A stretch of 42,248 nt of DNA. Source: Oscillospiraceae bacterium. GTDB lineage: Bacteria > Bacillota > Clostridia > Oscillospirales > Oscillospiraceae. The stretch spans positions 1-42,248 of the forward strand of contig JAFQZN010000001.1 of NCBI GenBank assembly GCA_017405865.1, in the 5' to 3' direction. Positions 8,687 through 18,992 of the stretch are shown one piece after another; positions within the stretch are counted from its first letter, which is position 1, and every line of letters begins with the position of its first letter. The notes under the pieces are model-generated. The model worked only from the letters and a program-made list of their open reading frames with translations. It was not told where the DNA came from and did not search any database. A program made the translations under genes and the position numbers.

Positions 8687-9622
8687 TTATTTCAGAATTA
8701 TGATACTGGTGTCGGCGGTTTCCCGGCGCGTCCGCGCCAGAAGACCGAAGACACCCAGACCGGCAAACAGCAGACCGAGCAGGAAATCCTTCAAGATGGC
8801 GCTGCGCACATCGCTCTGCTGGAGGATCAGCCGAAACATTTCCAGAGAGGAGATCTGGGTGATGCCCTCCTCGTGCATTGCCTTGACGCACGCGATATAC
8901 TCGCCGAACATGGTGCCGATGAAAACACAGAGCAGGATTACGACGATCAGGATCGCCAGCTTGCCCTTGCCCTGCTTGCCCTTGAGCAGATTGTAGCCCT
9001 TCTCGGCGAACAGACCGATCAAAAAGCCGATGATGCCGGCGATGATATTGAAGTACATCACGGCGCCCCAGATCAGCGCGCCGAGCAGGCCGCCGAGCAG
9101 CGCGCCGACAAAGCCGCGCAGGTAGCTGCCGGTCAGCTCCTCCTTGGCGCGTTCCTCGCCGCTGCGGATGGCGTCGGCCTTTGAGCGCAGACAGCTTTCG
9201 TGCGTGTAAAGCGGCAGACCGTCAATGACAGCCCAGATACCGCTGCCGGAGGTCTGCATGCCGCAGTGCGAGCAGACGTCCGCCTCCATGCCGAGCTGCG
9301 GCAGCTGCGGCAGCAGCCAGTCGATAAATTCCCCGATCAGCGTCATCGTGCCCATCTTGTCGGTGAAAACGAAGAGGAGCCGGTCGTCCCGGTATTCTCT
9401 GGTCTGGATGCGGTAGCGGGTCACGGCGTCGCTGCCGTTGAGCATCGCGTCAAAGGCCGCCTGCTGCGTCTCGTCGGCGAAGCGGGTGAAGAGGAACATC
9501 CGCTTGATGTTCGGGCCGTCGTCCAGCGCAACGCGGTAGCCATGCAGCGTGCCGTAGGCAAAGCCGCCGTCCGTCTTCAGCCCGTGCTCCGACGCGTATT
9601 TTTTGAGCGGGATTCCGATCAT
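8687..9622 (-). CDS. Uncharacterised multi-pass membrane protein with Cys/His cluster
   Basis: 311 residues from ATG 9622 (GGAGGTG 8 bases upstream). I do not recognise the family. Residues 1-115 form a soluble alpha/beta domain. A possible metal site follows (CSHC at 117-120, then H141 and C144). Gly/Ala-rich membrane helices come next at about 169-190, 192-208, 222-240 and 280-297. The first two helices are glycine-zipper-like (GALLGGLLGALIWG). The gene is monocistronic, with a clear promoter and terminator, between gpmI and rpsT. A cytoplasmic sensing domain attached to a membrane bundle is a plausible reading; the function is unknown. Confidence 0.75.
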   Translation of the reverse strand: MIGIPLKKYASEHGLKTDGGFAYGTLHGYRVALDDGPNIKRMFLFTRFADETQQAAFDAMLNGSDAVTRYRIQTREYRDDRLLFVFTDKMGTMTLIGEFIDWLLPQLPQLGMEADVCSHCGMQTSGSGIWAVIDGLPLYTHESCLRSKADAIRSGEERAKEELTGSYLRGFVGALLGGLLGALIWGAVMYFNIIAGIIGFLIGLFAEKGYNLLKGKQGKGKLAILIVVILLCVFIGTMFGEYIACVKAMHEEGITQISSLEMFRLILQQSDVRSAILKDFLLGLLFAGLGVFGLLARTRRETADTSIIILK

Positions 9623-9651
9623 AGAAAAAACACCTCCGTGCGTTTTTCTGC

Positions 9652-9680
9652 ATTGTATCATTACAGAAGGGAAAAGTCAA
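9652..9680 (-). promoter_or_regulatory. Promoter of the 311-residue membrane protein gene
   Basis: Minus strand TTGACT (9675-9680), 17-base spacer, TACAAT (9652-9657), 30 bases upstream of the start codon. Confidence 0.7.
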
Positions 9681-9689
9681 ACGGCAGCG

Positions 9690-9725
9690 AAAAAAAAGCA
9701 AAAGCCTGACGGAAAACCGTCAGGC
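9690..9725 (-). terminator. Terminator of rpsT
   Basis: 9-bp stem GCCTGACGG/CCGTCAGGC (9704-9712 and 9717-9725) with a 4-base loop, followed on the minus strand by TTTTGCTTTTTTT. Confidence 0.9.
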
Positions 9726-9746
9726 GGAATATCATCCTGAATTTGC

Positions 9747-10007
9747 TTACATTGCGTTCTTCTTCAAGGTCATGCTGCTCTTCTTGCGGGCGGCATTGTT
9801 CTTGTGAAGAATTCCCTTGGTCACAGCCTTGTCAACAGCGACGACTGCTGCAGTGTATGCAGTAGCGGCCTCTGCCTTGTCACCGGAAGCGACAGCGGCG
9901 TCGAACTTCTTGATGGTGGTCTTCAGAGCAGACTTCTCCATCCGGTTTCTCTCGTTGGCAATGCGGGACAGGGAAACTCTCTTCTTCGCAGACTTGATGT
10001 TGGGCAT
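9747..10007 (-). CDS. rpsT: 30S ribosomal protein S20
   Basis: 86 residues from ATG 10007, with GAGGAGG 8 bases upstream; an in-frame GTG at 10016 overlaps the ribosome site and is rejected. It shows the standard S20 opening MPNIKSAKKRV, a conserved basic helix (ANERNRMEKSALKT) and the KGILHKNNAARKKS segment near the C-terminus. S20 binds 16S rRNA in the body of the small subunit. Monocistronic with its own promoter and terminator, as is common for rpsT. Confidence 0.97.
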   Translation of the reverse strand: MPNIKSAKKRVSLSRIANERNRMEKSALKTTIKKFDAAVASGDKAEAATAYTAAVVAVDKAVTKGILHKNNAARKKSSMTLKKNAM

Positions 10008-10069
10008 GAATTGCACCTCCTCGTACGGTACTATCTATGAAAACCGTTCTTTTTTTCACGCAAGTATAA

Positions 10070-10098
10070 ATTATAGCGGGGAAAGTCAATAAAATCAA
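10070..10098 (-). promoter_or_regulatory. Promoter of rpsT
   Basis: Minus strand TTGATT (10093-10098), 17-base spacer, TATAAT (10070-10075), about 60 bases upstream of the start codon. Confidence 0.7.
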
Positions 10099-10099
10099 T

Positions 10100-10699
10100 A
10101 GTTTTTTTGCAAAAGTGAAAATTTTTTTTGCTGCGGCGCAGAGCGGTGTTTCACAGGTGCGGCGAGACGCGCAAAATGGGTGGGGAAGTTGCACAATGCC
10201 GTAAAAGTGCGGAAAAGTGATTATGTAAACTCAACATACAGCGCATTCATATATTTCCGCAGGGGGCGGACTGTGCAAAAACCTGTGCATACTGTGCAGA
10301 ACTCTTGATTTTCAAGGAAAATTTTGCGCCGCGATCGCGGTTGGGCATGAAATCTACGCTGAATATTTGCATAGTGAAAAGACATGCACAGGTTGCGATA
10401 ATTGCGCTGATTTCCGCATAATTTTACATTATGTAAACCTTTCTTTGCGGTTATCCGTCGAAAAAGTTGGATTTCTCTGTCTTCCGATCGAAGATTTGCG
10501 GCAATTTCAGGCGACATTTCGGGTGCGTTTCCGGAATCGTCCGTCGAAGTGACGAAATCTTACAAATTCTGCAAACCGGGCAGGATTCGACACCGTGCGC
10601 GCAGTCGATCCGACTGTCTCGATCCTTGCGGCAGTACGCGGGAATGAAAACCGATTCTTGGGAAATACTGAAGGATACACAGACAACAGGAGGAAGACA
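10100..10699. other. 600-base non-coding region between rpsT and sigG
   Basis: No convincing gene on either strand. It contains CTGTGCA three times (10271, 10283, 10292) and once reversed (10385). An 11-bp inverted repeat AACCTGTGCAT/ATGCACAGGTT lies at 10280-10290 and 10384-10394. A palindrome TTTACAT-T-ATGTAAA lies at 10423-10437, and the 10-mer TTATGTAAAC occurs at 10221 and 10429. TGAATA at 10360 followed 17 bases later by CATGCAC loosely resembles a forespore sigma promoter, but the -10 match is poor. The region is probably regulatory for sigG. Confidence 0.5.
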
Positions 10700-11479
10700 A
10701 TGCAGGGAAAGGTTGAGATCTGCGGCGTCAATACGGCGCGGCTGAAAACGCTGAAAAATGAGGAAATGGTGGATCTGCTCCGCCTGTCGCAGCAGGGCGA
10801 CGAGACTGCGCGGCAGCAGCTCATCGAGGGCAATCTGCGGCTGGTGCTGTCGGTAATCCAGAAATTTCTCGGCAGGGGAGAGAACCCGGACGATCTGTTT
10901 CAGGTCGGCTGCGTGGGACTGCTAAAGGCGATCCGACGCTTTGACACGAGCCTGAACGTACGCTTTTCCACCTACGGGGTGCCGATGATCGAGGGCGAGG
11001 TAAAGCGGTATCTGCGGGACAACAGCAGCATCCGCGTGTCGCGCAGTGTGCGCGATACGGCCTACCGCGTCCTGCAGTGCAAGGAGGCGATGCTCGCCGA
11101 GGGCGTCCACGAGCCGTCGCTGGAGGAGATCGCCGGGCGGCTGGAGCTGCCGGTGGAGGCCGTCTCCAACGCGATGGACGCGATTGCCGCGCCGGTGTCG
11201 CTTTACGATCCGGTCTACTCCGACGGCGGCGACCCGCTGACGGTGATGGATCAGGTGCGCGACACGAAGAACACGGATGAAAAATGGCTCGAGCGCATCG
11301 CCCTGCGCGAGGCGATCTCCGGGCTCAATCCGCGCGAAAAGCGCATCCTGGCGCTGCGGTTCTTTGACGGCAAGACGCAGATGGAGGTCGCCGCCCTCGT
11401 CGGCATCTCCCAAGCCCAAGTCTCGCGTCTGGAGAAGAACGCCATCACCACCTTGCGCAAGGCCATCTGCGTGTCGTGA
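10700..11479 (+). CDS. sigG: RNA polymerase sporulation sigma factor SigG
   Basis: 259 residues from ATG 10700 with AGGAGG upstream. It shows the SigG-specific opening (KVEICGVNTARLK), the sigma region 2 core (NLRLVLSVIQKF, DDLFQVGCVGLLKAI), RYLRDNSSIRVSRS, the GGDPLTVMDQ segment, and a region 4 helix-turn-helix (KTQMEVAALVGISQAQVSRLEK). SigG drives late forespore transcription after engulfment, so the organism is expected to form endospores. Usually spoIIGA and sigE precede sigG in Bacillus and many Clostridia; here sigG stands alone, behind a long non-coding leader. A strong terminator follows. Confidence 0.95.
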   Translation: MQGKVEICGVNTARLKTLKNEEMVDLLRLSQQGDETARQQLIEGNLRLVLSVIQKFLGRGENPDDLFQVGCVGLLKAIRRFDTSLNVRFSTYGVPMIEGEVKRYLRDNSSIRVSRSVRDTAYRVLQCKEAMLAEGVHEPSLEEIAGRLELPVEAVSNAMDAIAAPVSLYDPVYSDGGDPLTVMDQVRDTKNTDEKWLERIALREAISGLNPREKRILALRFFDGKTQMEVAALVGISQAQVSRLEKNAITTLRKAICVS

Positions 11480-11552
11480 GGGCGCGTGCCCCCTTTGCAG
11501 GGGAAACGAAAGATGAAAAGAAACAGCCTTGTCATACTACACGGTTTTTTCG

Positions 11553-11592
11553 GCAAGTATTTTGTCACTTCCGACAAAATACTTGCTTTTTT
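11553..11592 (+). terminator. Terminator of sigG
   Basis: Perfect 14-bp stem GCAAGTATTTTGTC/GACAAAATACTTGC (11553-11566 and 11573-11586), followed by TTTTTT. Confidence 0.92.
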
Positions 11593-11602
11593 CTGTTTTC
11601 GG

Positions 11603-11631
11603 TTGACGAACGGGTGGGAATTCGCTATATT
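11603..11631 (+). promoter_or_regulatory. Promoter of hppA
   Basis: TTGACG (11603-11608), 17-base spacer, TATATT (11626-11631), immediately after the sigG terminator and about 65 bases before the hppA start. Confidence 0.75.
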
Positions 11632-11696
11632 ATTAGATGTACAATGCGGAAGATTCGGATTATCTTTCGCAACATCGAAAAAAGGAGCAATCGGCA

Positions 11697-13817
<2,121 letters not shown>

Positions 13818-13823
13818 TCATAC

Positions 13824-13852
13824 AGGAGGCAGGAAACCCGGCCTCCTTTTTA
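13824..13852 (+). terminator. Terminator of hppA
   Basis: 7-bp stem AGGAGGC/GCCTCCT (13824-13830 and 13841-13847), followed by TTTTT. Confidence 0.75.
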
Positions 13853-13917
13853 AGGATACTGTATAATTTGCTGGATACAGGACATATCCTCATAAAAAAC
13901 GAAATGGAGAATCCCAT

Positions 13918-15666
13918 ATGCAAGTGATATTAGCCGCACTGGAGCTGATCGGCGGTCTTGCGTTCTTCCTCTACGGCATGCACGTCATGTCGGGCGGTCT
14001 GGGCAAGATGGCGGGCGGCTCTCTGGAACGTTCCTTGAGAAAAGCAACGTCAAATCCCCTCCTCGGCATGGGTCTGGGCGCGGGCATCACCATCGCGATC
14101 CAGTCCTCCTCCGCCATGACGGTCATGCTGGTCGGCCTTGTCAACTCCGGGCTGATGCTGTTCGACCAGACAATCAACGTCATCATGGGCTCCAACATCG
14201 GCACGACCGTGACGAGCTGGATCCTGACCCTGACGGGCGTTGAGGGCGGCGGCTGGATGGAGCTTCTGAAGCCGAAGAACTTCTCGCCGATCGTTGCGAT
14301 CATCGGCGCGGTCCTGATCTTGATGTCCAAGAAGACAAAGCGGCAGGACCTCGGCAAGATCATGGTGGGCTTCGCCGTTCTGATGTACGGCATGACCTTT
14401 ATGAGCGACGCGATGGACGGACTGAAGGACAATCCCTCCTTCCAGTCGATGCTCGTCGCGTTCGACAATCCGCTCGTCGCGGTGCTGGCGTCCACACTGT
14501 TCACCGGCATTATCCAGTCCTCTGCGGCGACCATCGGTATCGTGCAGGCGCTGACGGTGACGGGACTCATCACCTACGGCAACGCGATCCCGCTGGTGCT
14601 CGGCGCGAACATCGGCACCTGCGCGACGGCGCTGCTGTCCTCCGTGGGCGTCACCAGGGAGGCGAAGAAGGTCTCCGTGGTGCATATCATCATCAAGCTG
14701 ATCGGCGCGGCGGTCTTTATGATCGGCTTCTTCATCGCCGACACGGCGTTCGATCTGCACTTCCTTGAGGATAATCCCGGCAGACCCGGCGTCGCGCTGG
14801 TCCACACGGTGTTCAATGTGGCGAATACCGCCCTGCTGTTCCCGTTCCAGAAGCAGCTCGTGAAAATGACCAACTTCTTCGTCCGCTCGTCCAAAAAGGA
14901 GGGCGTCGGCGCCTTCCTCGACGAACGTCTGATCAGCACGCCCTCCATCGCCGTCAACGAGGCGATGGTGCAGACAAAGAATATGGCGGAGCTGGCGCAG
15001 AAGACGCTGGAGGTATCGCTGGAGCTGTTCCACCACTTTGACGAAAAGGCGGCGGAGCAGATCATGACGGACGAGGGCGATCTGGATAACTATGAAGACA
15101 AGCTCGGATCGTTCTTGGTCAAGCTCTCCAGCCGCGCGCTGTCCGACCACGACTCGCGGCAGGTGTCGCTGATGCTGCACACGATCGGCGACTTTGAGCG
15201 TCTGGGCGACCATGCGGTGAACCTGCTCAAGTCGGCGCGCGAGATCAAGGACAAGGAGATCGTCTTCTCCGAGGACGCGCAGGCGGAGATCCGCAACATG
15301 ACCGACGCGCTGAACGAGATCCTGTCGCTGACCGTCCGCGCCTTCCGCGAGTCCGACCGCATGCAGGCGATCCACGTCGAGCCGCTGGAGCAGGTCATCG
15401 ACGTCTTGATCGCGCGCTCGAAGAGCAAGCACATCGAGCGTCTGCAGCTCGGCAAATGCACGATCCAGACGGGCTTCGTCCTGTCCGACCTTCTGACCAA
15501 CTACGAGCGTATCTCCGACCACTGCTCGAATATCGCCGTCGCGCTGATCGAGACGGGCATCGGCAGCTTCGATACGCACGCCTACCTTAACGACATCAAG
15601 ACCGGCGGCAGCCGTGACTTCGTCGACGACTACAAGCGCTTCGCCGAAAAGTACGGCATTGCGTAA
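13918..15666 (+). CDS. Na+/phosphate cotransporter family protein with PhoU-like domain
   Basis: 582 residues from ATG 13918 with GGAGA 7 bases upstream. It has two inverted Na/Pi-cotransporter halves marked by the family's QSSS motif (QSSSAMT at 62-68) and its partner QSSAAT (from 200), each within helical hairpins, and GSNIGTTVTSW and GANIGTCATAL segments. From about residue 340 a soluble helical PhoU-like domain follows (SRALSDHDSRQVSLMLHTIG, ERISDHCSNIAVALIE). This is the standard prokaryotic NptA/YjbB-type layout. It probably moves phosphate with sodium; direction (uptake or export) cannot be told. Located after the pyrophosphatase, but a terminator separates them. Confidence 0.92.
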   Translation: MQVILAALELIGGLAFFLYGMHVMSGGLGKMAGGSLERSLRKATSNPLLGMGLGAGITIAIQSSSAMTVMLVGLVNSGLMLFDQTINVIMGSNIGTTVTSWILTLTGVEGGGWMELLKPKNFSPIVAIIGAVLILMSKKTKRQDLGKIMVGFAVLMYGMTFMSDAMDGLKDNPSFQSMLVAFDNPLVAVLASTLFTGIIQSSAATIGIVQALTVTGLITYGNAIPLVLGANIGTCATALLSSVGVTREAKKVSVVHIIIKLIGAAVFMIGFFIADTAFDLHFLEDNPGRPGVALVHTVFNVANTALLFPFQKQLVKMTNFFVRSSKKEGVGAFLDERLISTPSIAVNEAMVQTKNMAELAQKTLEVSLELFHHFDEKAAEQIMTDEGDLDNYEDKLGSFLVKLSSRALSDHDSRQVSLMLHTIGDFERLGDHAVNLLKSAREIKDKEIVFSEDAQAEIRNMTDALNEILSLTVRAFRESDRMQAIHVEPLEQVIDVLIARSKSKHIERLQLGKCTIQTGFVLSDLLTNYERISDHCSNIAVALIETGIGSFDTHAYLNDIKTGGSRDFVDDYKRFAEKYGIA

Positions 15667-15684
15667 TAGAATCGAAAATTGCGG

Positions 15685-15722
15685 CCGCGGCGTGGTTTTC
15701 CCACGCCGCGGATGTTTTTTTT
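15685..15722 (+). terminator. Terminator of the Na/Pi cotransporter gene
   Basis: 11-bp stem CCGCGGCGTGG/CCACGCCGCGG (15685-15695 and 15701-15711) followed by TTTTTTTT from 15715. Confidence 0.92.
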
Positions 15723-15736
15723 CGTGCTTCGCTCCG

Positions 15737-15766
15737 CGTCATTGCCCGGCTTGTCCGGGCAATCTG
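15737..15766 (-). repeat. Palindromic interspersed repeat (GATTGCC..CAATGAC type), copy 1
   Basis: On the minus strand it reads CAGATTGCC, a short hairpin, then GGGCAATGACG. The 9-bp stem ATTGCCCGG/CCGGGCAAT is perfect. It shares its frame with the copies at 15826 and 19851 but differs in the inner stem. Confidence 0.65.
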
Positions 15767-15825
15767 TCCGTAGCAGTGAGGGACACTTTTTCGTATAACG
15801 GTACAAATGCCATACCTGCGACGGA

Positions 15826-15864
15826 CGGATTCCCACGGCTGACCTTGTCAGCCGGGGAATGACA
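15826..15864 (+). repeat. Palindromic interspersed repeat, copy 2
   Basis: GATTCCCACGG, inner stem GGCTGAC/GTCAGCC, then GGGGAATGACA. The rest of the intergenic stretch 15723-15970 between the Na/Pi gene and pckA shows no gene; it holds copies 1 and 2 in opposite orientation. Confidence 0.65.
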
Positions 15865-15973
15865 AACTTGGTAGGCTTCCAACAATACGAGCAGTTCCCA
15901 CCCTGCGGCGGAGCGCCTTTTTATGTTTTTTGATAATATTTGCAAAAATGGGATAGCTATTTGTATCGGGTTG

Positions 15974-15982
15974 TGATATAAT
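15974..15982 (+). promoter_or_regulatory. Extended -10 promoter of pckA
   Basis: TGATATAAT (15974-15982) is an extended -10 box; no good -35 is present. The leader to ATG 16063 contains a small stem AGCCGC/GCGGCT (16025-16040) just before the ribosome site. Confidence 0.65.
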
Positions 15983-16062
15983 GTATTTGGTGAACATTGG
16001 AATTTCACCGAGTCGTATTCAATAAGCCGCTGCTGCGGCTGCATATTTCAGGAGGAAACACT

Positions 16063-17652
16063 ATGGAAACCTACGGCATCGAAAAGATGGGCATTCTCGG
16101 CCCGAAAGCGGTTTACCGCAATCTCGGTCCTGCGCAGTTGACCGAAGCAGCGCTCCGCCGCGGCGAAGGCAAGCTGAGCAACACCGGCGCTCTGGTCGTC
16201 ACGACCGGCAAGTACACCGGCCGTTCGCCTAATGATAAGTTCATCGTTGATACACCGGCTGTCCATGACGACATCGCATGGGGCAAGGTCAACCGCCCGA
16301 TCTCCAGAGAGCGCTTTGAGGCGATCAAGGGCAAGATGGCAGCCTATATGCAGGGTCGCGAGGTTTTCGTTTTTGACGGCTATGCCGGCGCGGACAAGAA
16401 GCACACCAAGAAGTTCCGCATCATCAACGAGCTGGCGTCCCAGAACCTGTTCATCCATCAGCTCTTGATCCGTCCGACGGCGGAGGAGCTGAAGGACTAC
16501 GGCGAGCCGGACTACACCGTGTTCTGCGCGCCCGGCTTCAAGTGCGATCCGAAGGTCGAGGGCATCAACAGCGAGGCGGCGATCATCATCGACTACGAGG
16601 CGCACGAGATCATCATCTGCGGCTCTGCTTATGCAGGCGAGATCAAGAAGAGCGTCTTCTCCACGATGAACTTCGTTCTGACCAAGGAAAACATCCTGCC
16701 GATGCACTGCTCGGCGAACATGGACCCGGAAACCCATGAGACGGCTGTATTCTTCGGTCTGTCCGGCACCGGCAAGACCACCCTGTCCGCTGACCCGAAC
16801 CGCAAGCTGATCGGCGACGACGAGCACGGCTGGGCGGACGACGGCATCTTCAACCTCGAGGGCGGCTGCTACGCCAAGTGCATCAACCTCAAGGAAGAGA
16901 ACGAGCCCGAGATCTATCACGCGATCCGCTTCGGCGCGCTGGTCGAGAACGTCATCATGGACGAGGAAACCCGCGAGTTCGACTTCGACGACGGCAGCCT
17001 GACCGAAAACACCCGCGTCGGCTACCCCGTCAACTATATCTCCAATGCGGCGATCCCCGGCGTCGGCGGCATTCCGAAGGTCGTCATTTTCCTGACGGCG
17101 GACGCCTTCGGCGTCCTGCCTCCGATCTCCCGTCTGGATGAGAACGCGGCAATGTACCACTTCGTCACCGGCTTCACCTCCAAGCTCGCCGGTACCGAGC
17201 GCGGTGTCACCGAGCCGCAGCCGACCTTCTCCACCCTGTTCGGTGAGCCCTTCATGCCGATGGATCCGTCCGTCTACGCCGAGATGCTCGGCAAGCGCAT
17301 CCGTGAGAGCGGCGCGAAGGTCTACCTCGTCAACACCGGCTGGGCTGGCGGCTCCGCTGCCTCCGGCGCAAAGCGCATGAAGCTGGCTTACACCCGCGCG
17401 ATGGTCACCGCCGCGCTGAACGGCAGCTTTGACAACGTCGAATTCAAGCACCATGACGTCTTCAACGTCGACTATCCGACCTCCTGCCCGAACGTTCCCG
17501 ACGAGATGCTCGACGCGCGCGGCCTCTGGGCGGACAAGGAAGCCTACGACGCGCAGGCGAATAAGCTGGCGACCATGTTCTCCGACAACTTCGCCAAGAA
17601 GTACCCGAACATGCCCGCGCACATCGCCGCCGCCGGTCCGAAGGCGAAGTAA
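16063..17652 (+). CDS. pckA: Phosphoenolpyruvate carboxykinase (ATP)
   Basis: 529 residues from ATG 16063 with AGGAGG upstream. It interconverts oxaloacetate and phosphoenolpyruvate with ATP/ADP. Family motifs seen are TGKYTGRSPNDKFIVD, the kinase P-loop GLSGTGKT (232-239) followed by LIGDDEHGW (metal site), GGCYAKCINL, TRVGYPV and a C-terminal NTGWAGG segment. Length is typical of the ATP-dependent type. In anaerobic Clostridia it may run in the carboxylating direction (inference). Monocistronic with extended -10 promoter and strong terminator. Confidence 0.97.
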   Translation: METYGIEKMGILGPKAVYRNLGPAQLTEAALRRGEGKLSNTGALVVTTGKYTGRSPNDKFIVDTPAVHDDIAWGKVNRPISRERFEAIKGKMAAYMQGREVFVFDGYAGADKKHTKKFRIINELASQNLFIHQLLIRPTAEELKDYGEPDYTVFCAPGFKCDPKVEGINSEAAIIIDYEAHEIIICGSAYAGEIKKSVFSTMNFVLTKENILPMHCSANMDPETHETAVFFGLSGTGKTTLSADPNRKLIGDDEHGWADDGIFNLEGGCYAKCINLKEENEPEIYHAIRFGALVENVIMDEETREFDFDDGSLTENTRVGYPVNYISNAAIPGVGGIPKVVIFLTADAFGVLPPISRLDENAAMYHFVTGFTSKLAGTERGVTEPQPTFSTLFGEPFMPMDPSVYAEMLGKRIRESGAKVYLVNTGWAGGSAASGAKRMKLAYTRAMVTAALNGSFDNVEFKHHDVFNVDYPTSCPNVPDEMLDARGLWADKEAYDAQANKLATMFSDNFAKKYPNMPAHIAAAGPKAK

Positions 17653-17660
17653 TCTAATAA

Positions 17661-17704
17661 AAAAAAGCAACTGCCATCTCGCCTCACGGGATGGCAGTTT
17701 TTTT
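17661..17704. terminator. Bidirectional terminator between pckA and the anti-sigma gene
   Basis: 10-bp stem AACTGCCATC/GATGGCAGTT (17669-17678 and 17690-17699), with TTTTTTT after it on the plus strand and an A-run before it that serves the convergent minus-strand gene. Confidence 0.85.
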
Positions 17705-17744
17705 GCAAACAGCAAATGCATGCGAAGTCGCGTATCGCGGCAGG

Positions 17745-18992
17745 TTACCGCTGTGCGGGGATGGAATCAAGGATGCGGAGCAGGAGGGTCTTTTCCGGCA
17801 GACCGCCGACGGCGATCACGCAGCTGTTTCCGCTCCATGCGCCGCGCCAGTTTCCCATGTTCGTAAACAGGTAGAACCGCCTGCCGTTCGACACGTACTG
17901 CTCCGGCTTGGCGTCGTCCATCTGCAGCTCGAGCCCGCCGAGCGCATCCGCGTCTGCGTATTGCGTGATCTCCACATTGAGGTAGCTGTCGACGGATTCG
18001 TATACCGCAACGATCCCGTCGCTGATCTCGTTTTGGAGCCGTTCAACGGTAAGGAGCAGGTATTCCTCCGGGATCCACAGCGGCGCAAGGGCGGTCGGGA
18101 TGCCCACCGCTTCCAGCGCCGTCTGTATCTCGTTTCCCGTCTGACGGTACTGCGCGGACGGCGGCTCGAATTCGATGATCATTCCGTGGCTGTTCGGGTC
18201 GGCGGGATAGGCGAGGTCATCAACGACGTCATTGAACACCCAGCCGCCGGCAGCGGCGTCATACTCTACCGTGACGATCCACTCTGGTTCGCCTTCCCAT
18301 TCGCAGGTCGGCTCGCCGCTTGCCCAGTATGCAGAGATCCATGAGGCGGAAGCGTTCAGCTCACTGCCGATCGGGCGATCCTCGCCGTCGACGAAGAAGT
18401 AATCCGTGCTGTTTTCCGCTCTTCTTGCGCCGATCATAAAGATCGTATCCTGCCTCTGGCTTGACAGCTCGGCAGTTACGTATTTGAATTCCTCCTCGCT
18501 GTCAAAGCGCACCAGATAGCCGCCCTCATTTTTTGCGTATTCCTGCGCTTCCGCCCAAGAGTACATGCCATGCACAAATAAGTAGGTGTGTCCCTGCGGG
18601 TCGTACTGTGAAGACGGCGGCTCGATCAGCGGCAGTTCGTTCTTCTCTGTATTGCCGAAGCGGAACACCTCGCCGGTCCAGCTTGCGATGGAGCCGAACA
18701 CGTCGACGCCTGCCGCCTGCACGCCGAGCAGGGTGAGGAAGAGGGCGGCGACGATCGCGGCGGCGATCCCTGCCGCTTTCAGGGCGCGCCGTCTGCCGGA
18801 CGTCTGCACCTTCCTGCTGTCGCGGATGATTTCACGGCAGAGCGCGTCCAGCGCAGGGTCGACGGCGGCGCCGTCTTCTGCCTGTTCGTATTCGCGCAGC
18901 GTCTGCGCGCCGAGCGCTTCGGCGTAGTCGTCCATCAGCTGCGCCAAAACGGCGTTGTCCTCCTGCGGCGTCATCGGTCGGTCATGTTCCAC
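17745..18992 (-). CDS. Membrane anti-sigma-like protein with C-type-lectin-like and DUF4367-like domains
   Basis: 415 residues from GTG 18992: GGAGG lies 9 bases upstream, whereas the later ATG 18974 has none. The order is a cytoplasmic acidic helical region (1-65), one membrane helix (about 71-93), then an external C-type-lectin-like domain (about 134-276). The lectin pattern shows as YSWAEAQEYAKNEGGYLVRF, MIGARR, WASGEP, and GWVFNDV followed by IIEFE. A C-terminal region resembling DUF4367 (about 298-413) follows, a domain often found outside in Firmicute anti-sigma proteins. The start lies inside the last 11 bases of the sigma gene, so the pair is translationally coupled. Role inferred: hold the sigma factor until an external ligand is sensed. 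No disulfide cysteines of animal lectins are kept. Confidence 0.75.
   Translation of the reverse strand: MEHDRPMTPQEDNAVLAQLMDDYAEALGAQTLREYEQAEDGAAVDPALDALCREIIRDSRKVQTSGRRRALKAAGIAAAIVAALFLTLLGVQAAGVDVFGSIASWTGEVFRFGNTEKNELPLIEPPSSQYDPQGHTYLFVHGMYSWAEAQEYAKNEGGYLVRFDSEEEFKYVTAELSSQRQDTIFMIGARRAENSTDYFFVDGEDRPIGSELNASASWISAYWASGEPTCEWEGEPEWIVTVEYDAAAGGWVFNDVVDDLAYPADPNSHGMIIEFEPPSAQYRQTGNEIQTALEAVGIPTALAPLWIPEEYLLLTVERLQNEISDGIVAVYESVDSYLNVEITQYADADALGGLELQMDDAKPEQYVSNGRRFYLFTNMGNWRGAWSGNSCVIAVGGLPEKTLLLRILDSIPAQR

Noticed and set aside
6607-8703. A 698-codon plus-strand open frame opposite gpmI and asp23
   Set aside because: Shadow of two certain genes on the minus strand; composition rich in His, Arg, Val and Asp, typical of antisense frames.
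10360-10389. Forespore sigma promoter TGAATA-17-CATGCAC before sigG
   Set aside because: The -10 half lacks the expected CATxxTA form and the site is over 300 bases from the gene; noted only within the leader description.
10221-10517. A 98-codon minus-strand frame in the rpsT-sigG gap
   Set aside because: No ribosome site, no recognisable protein pattern, and the frame covers motif-rich non-coding sequence.
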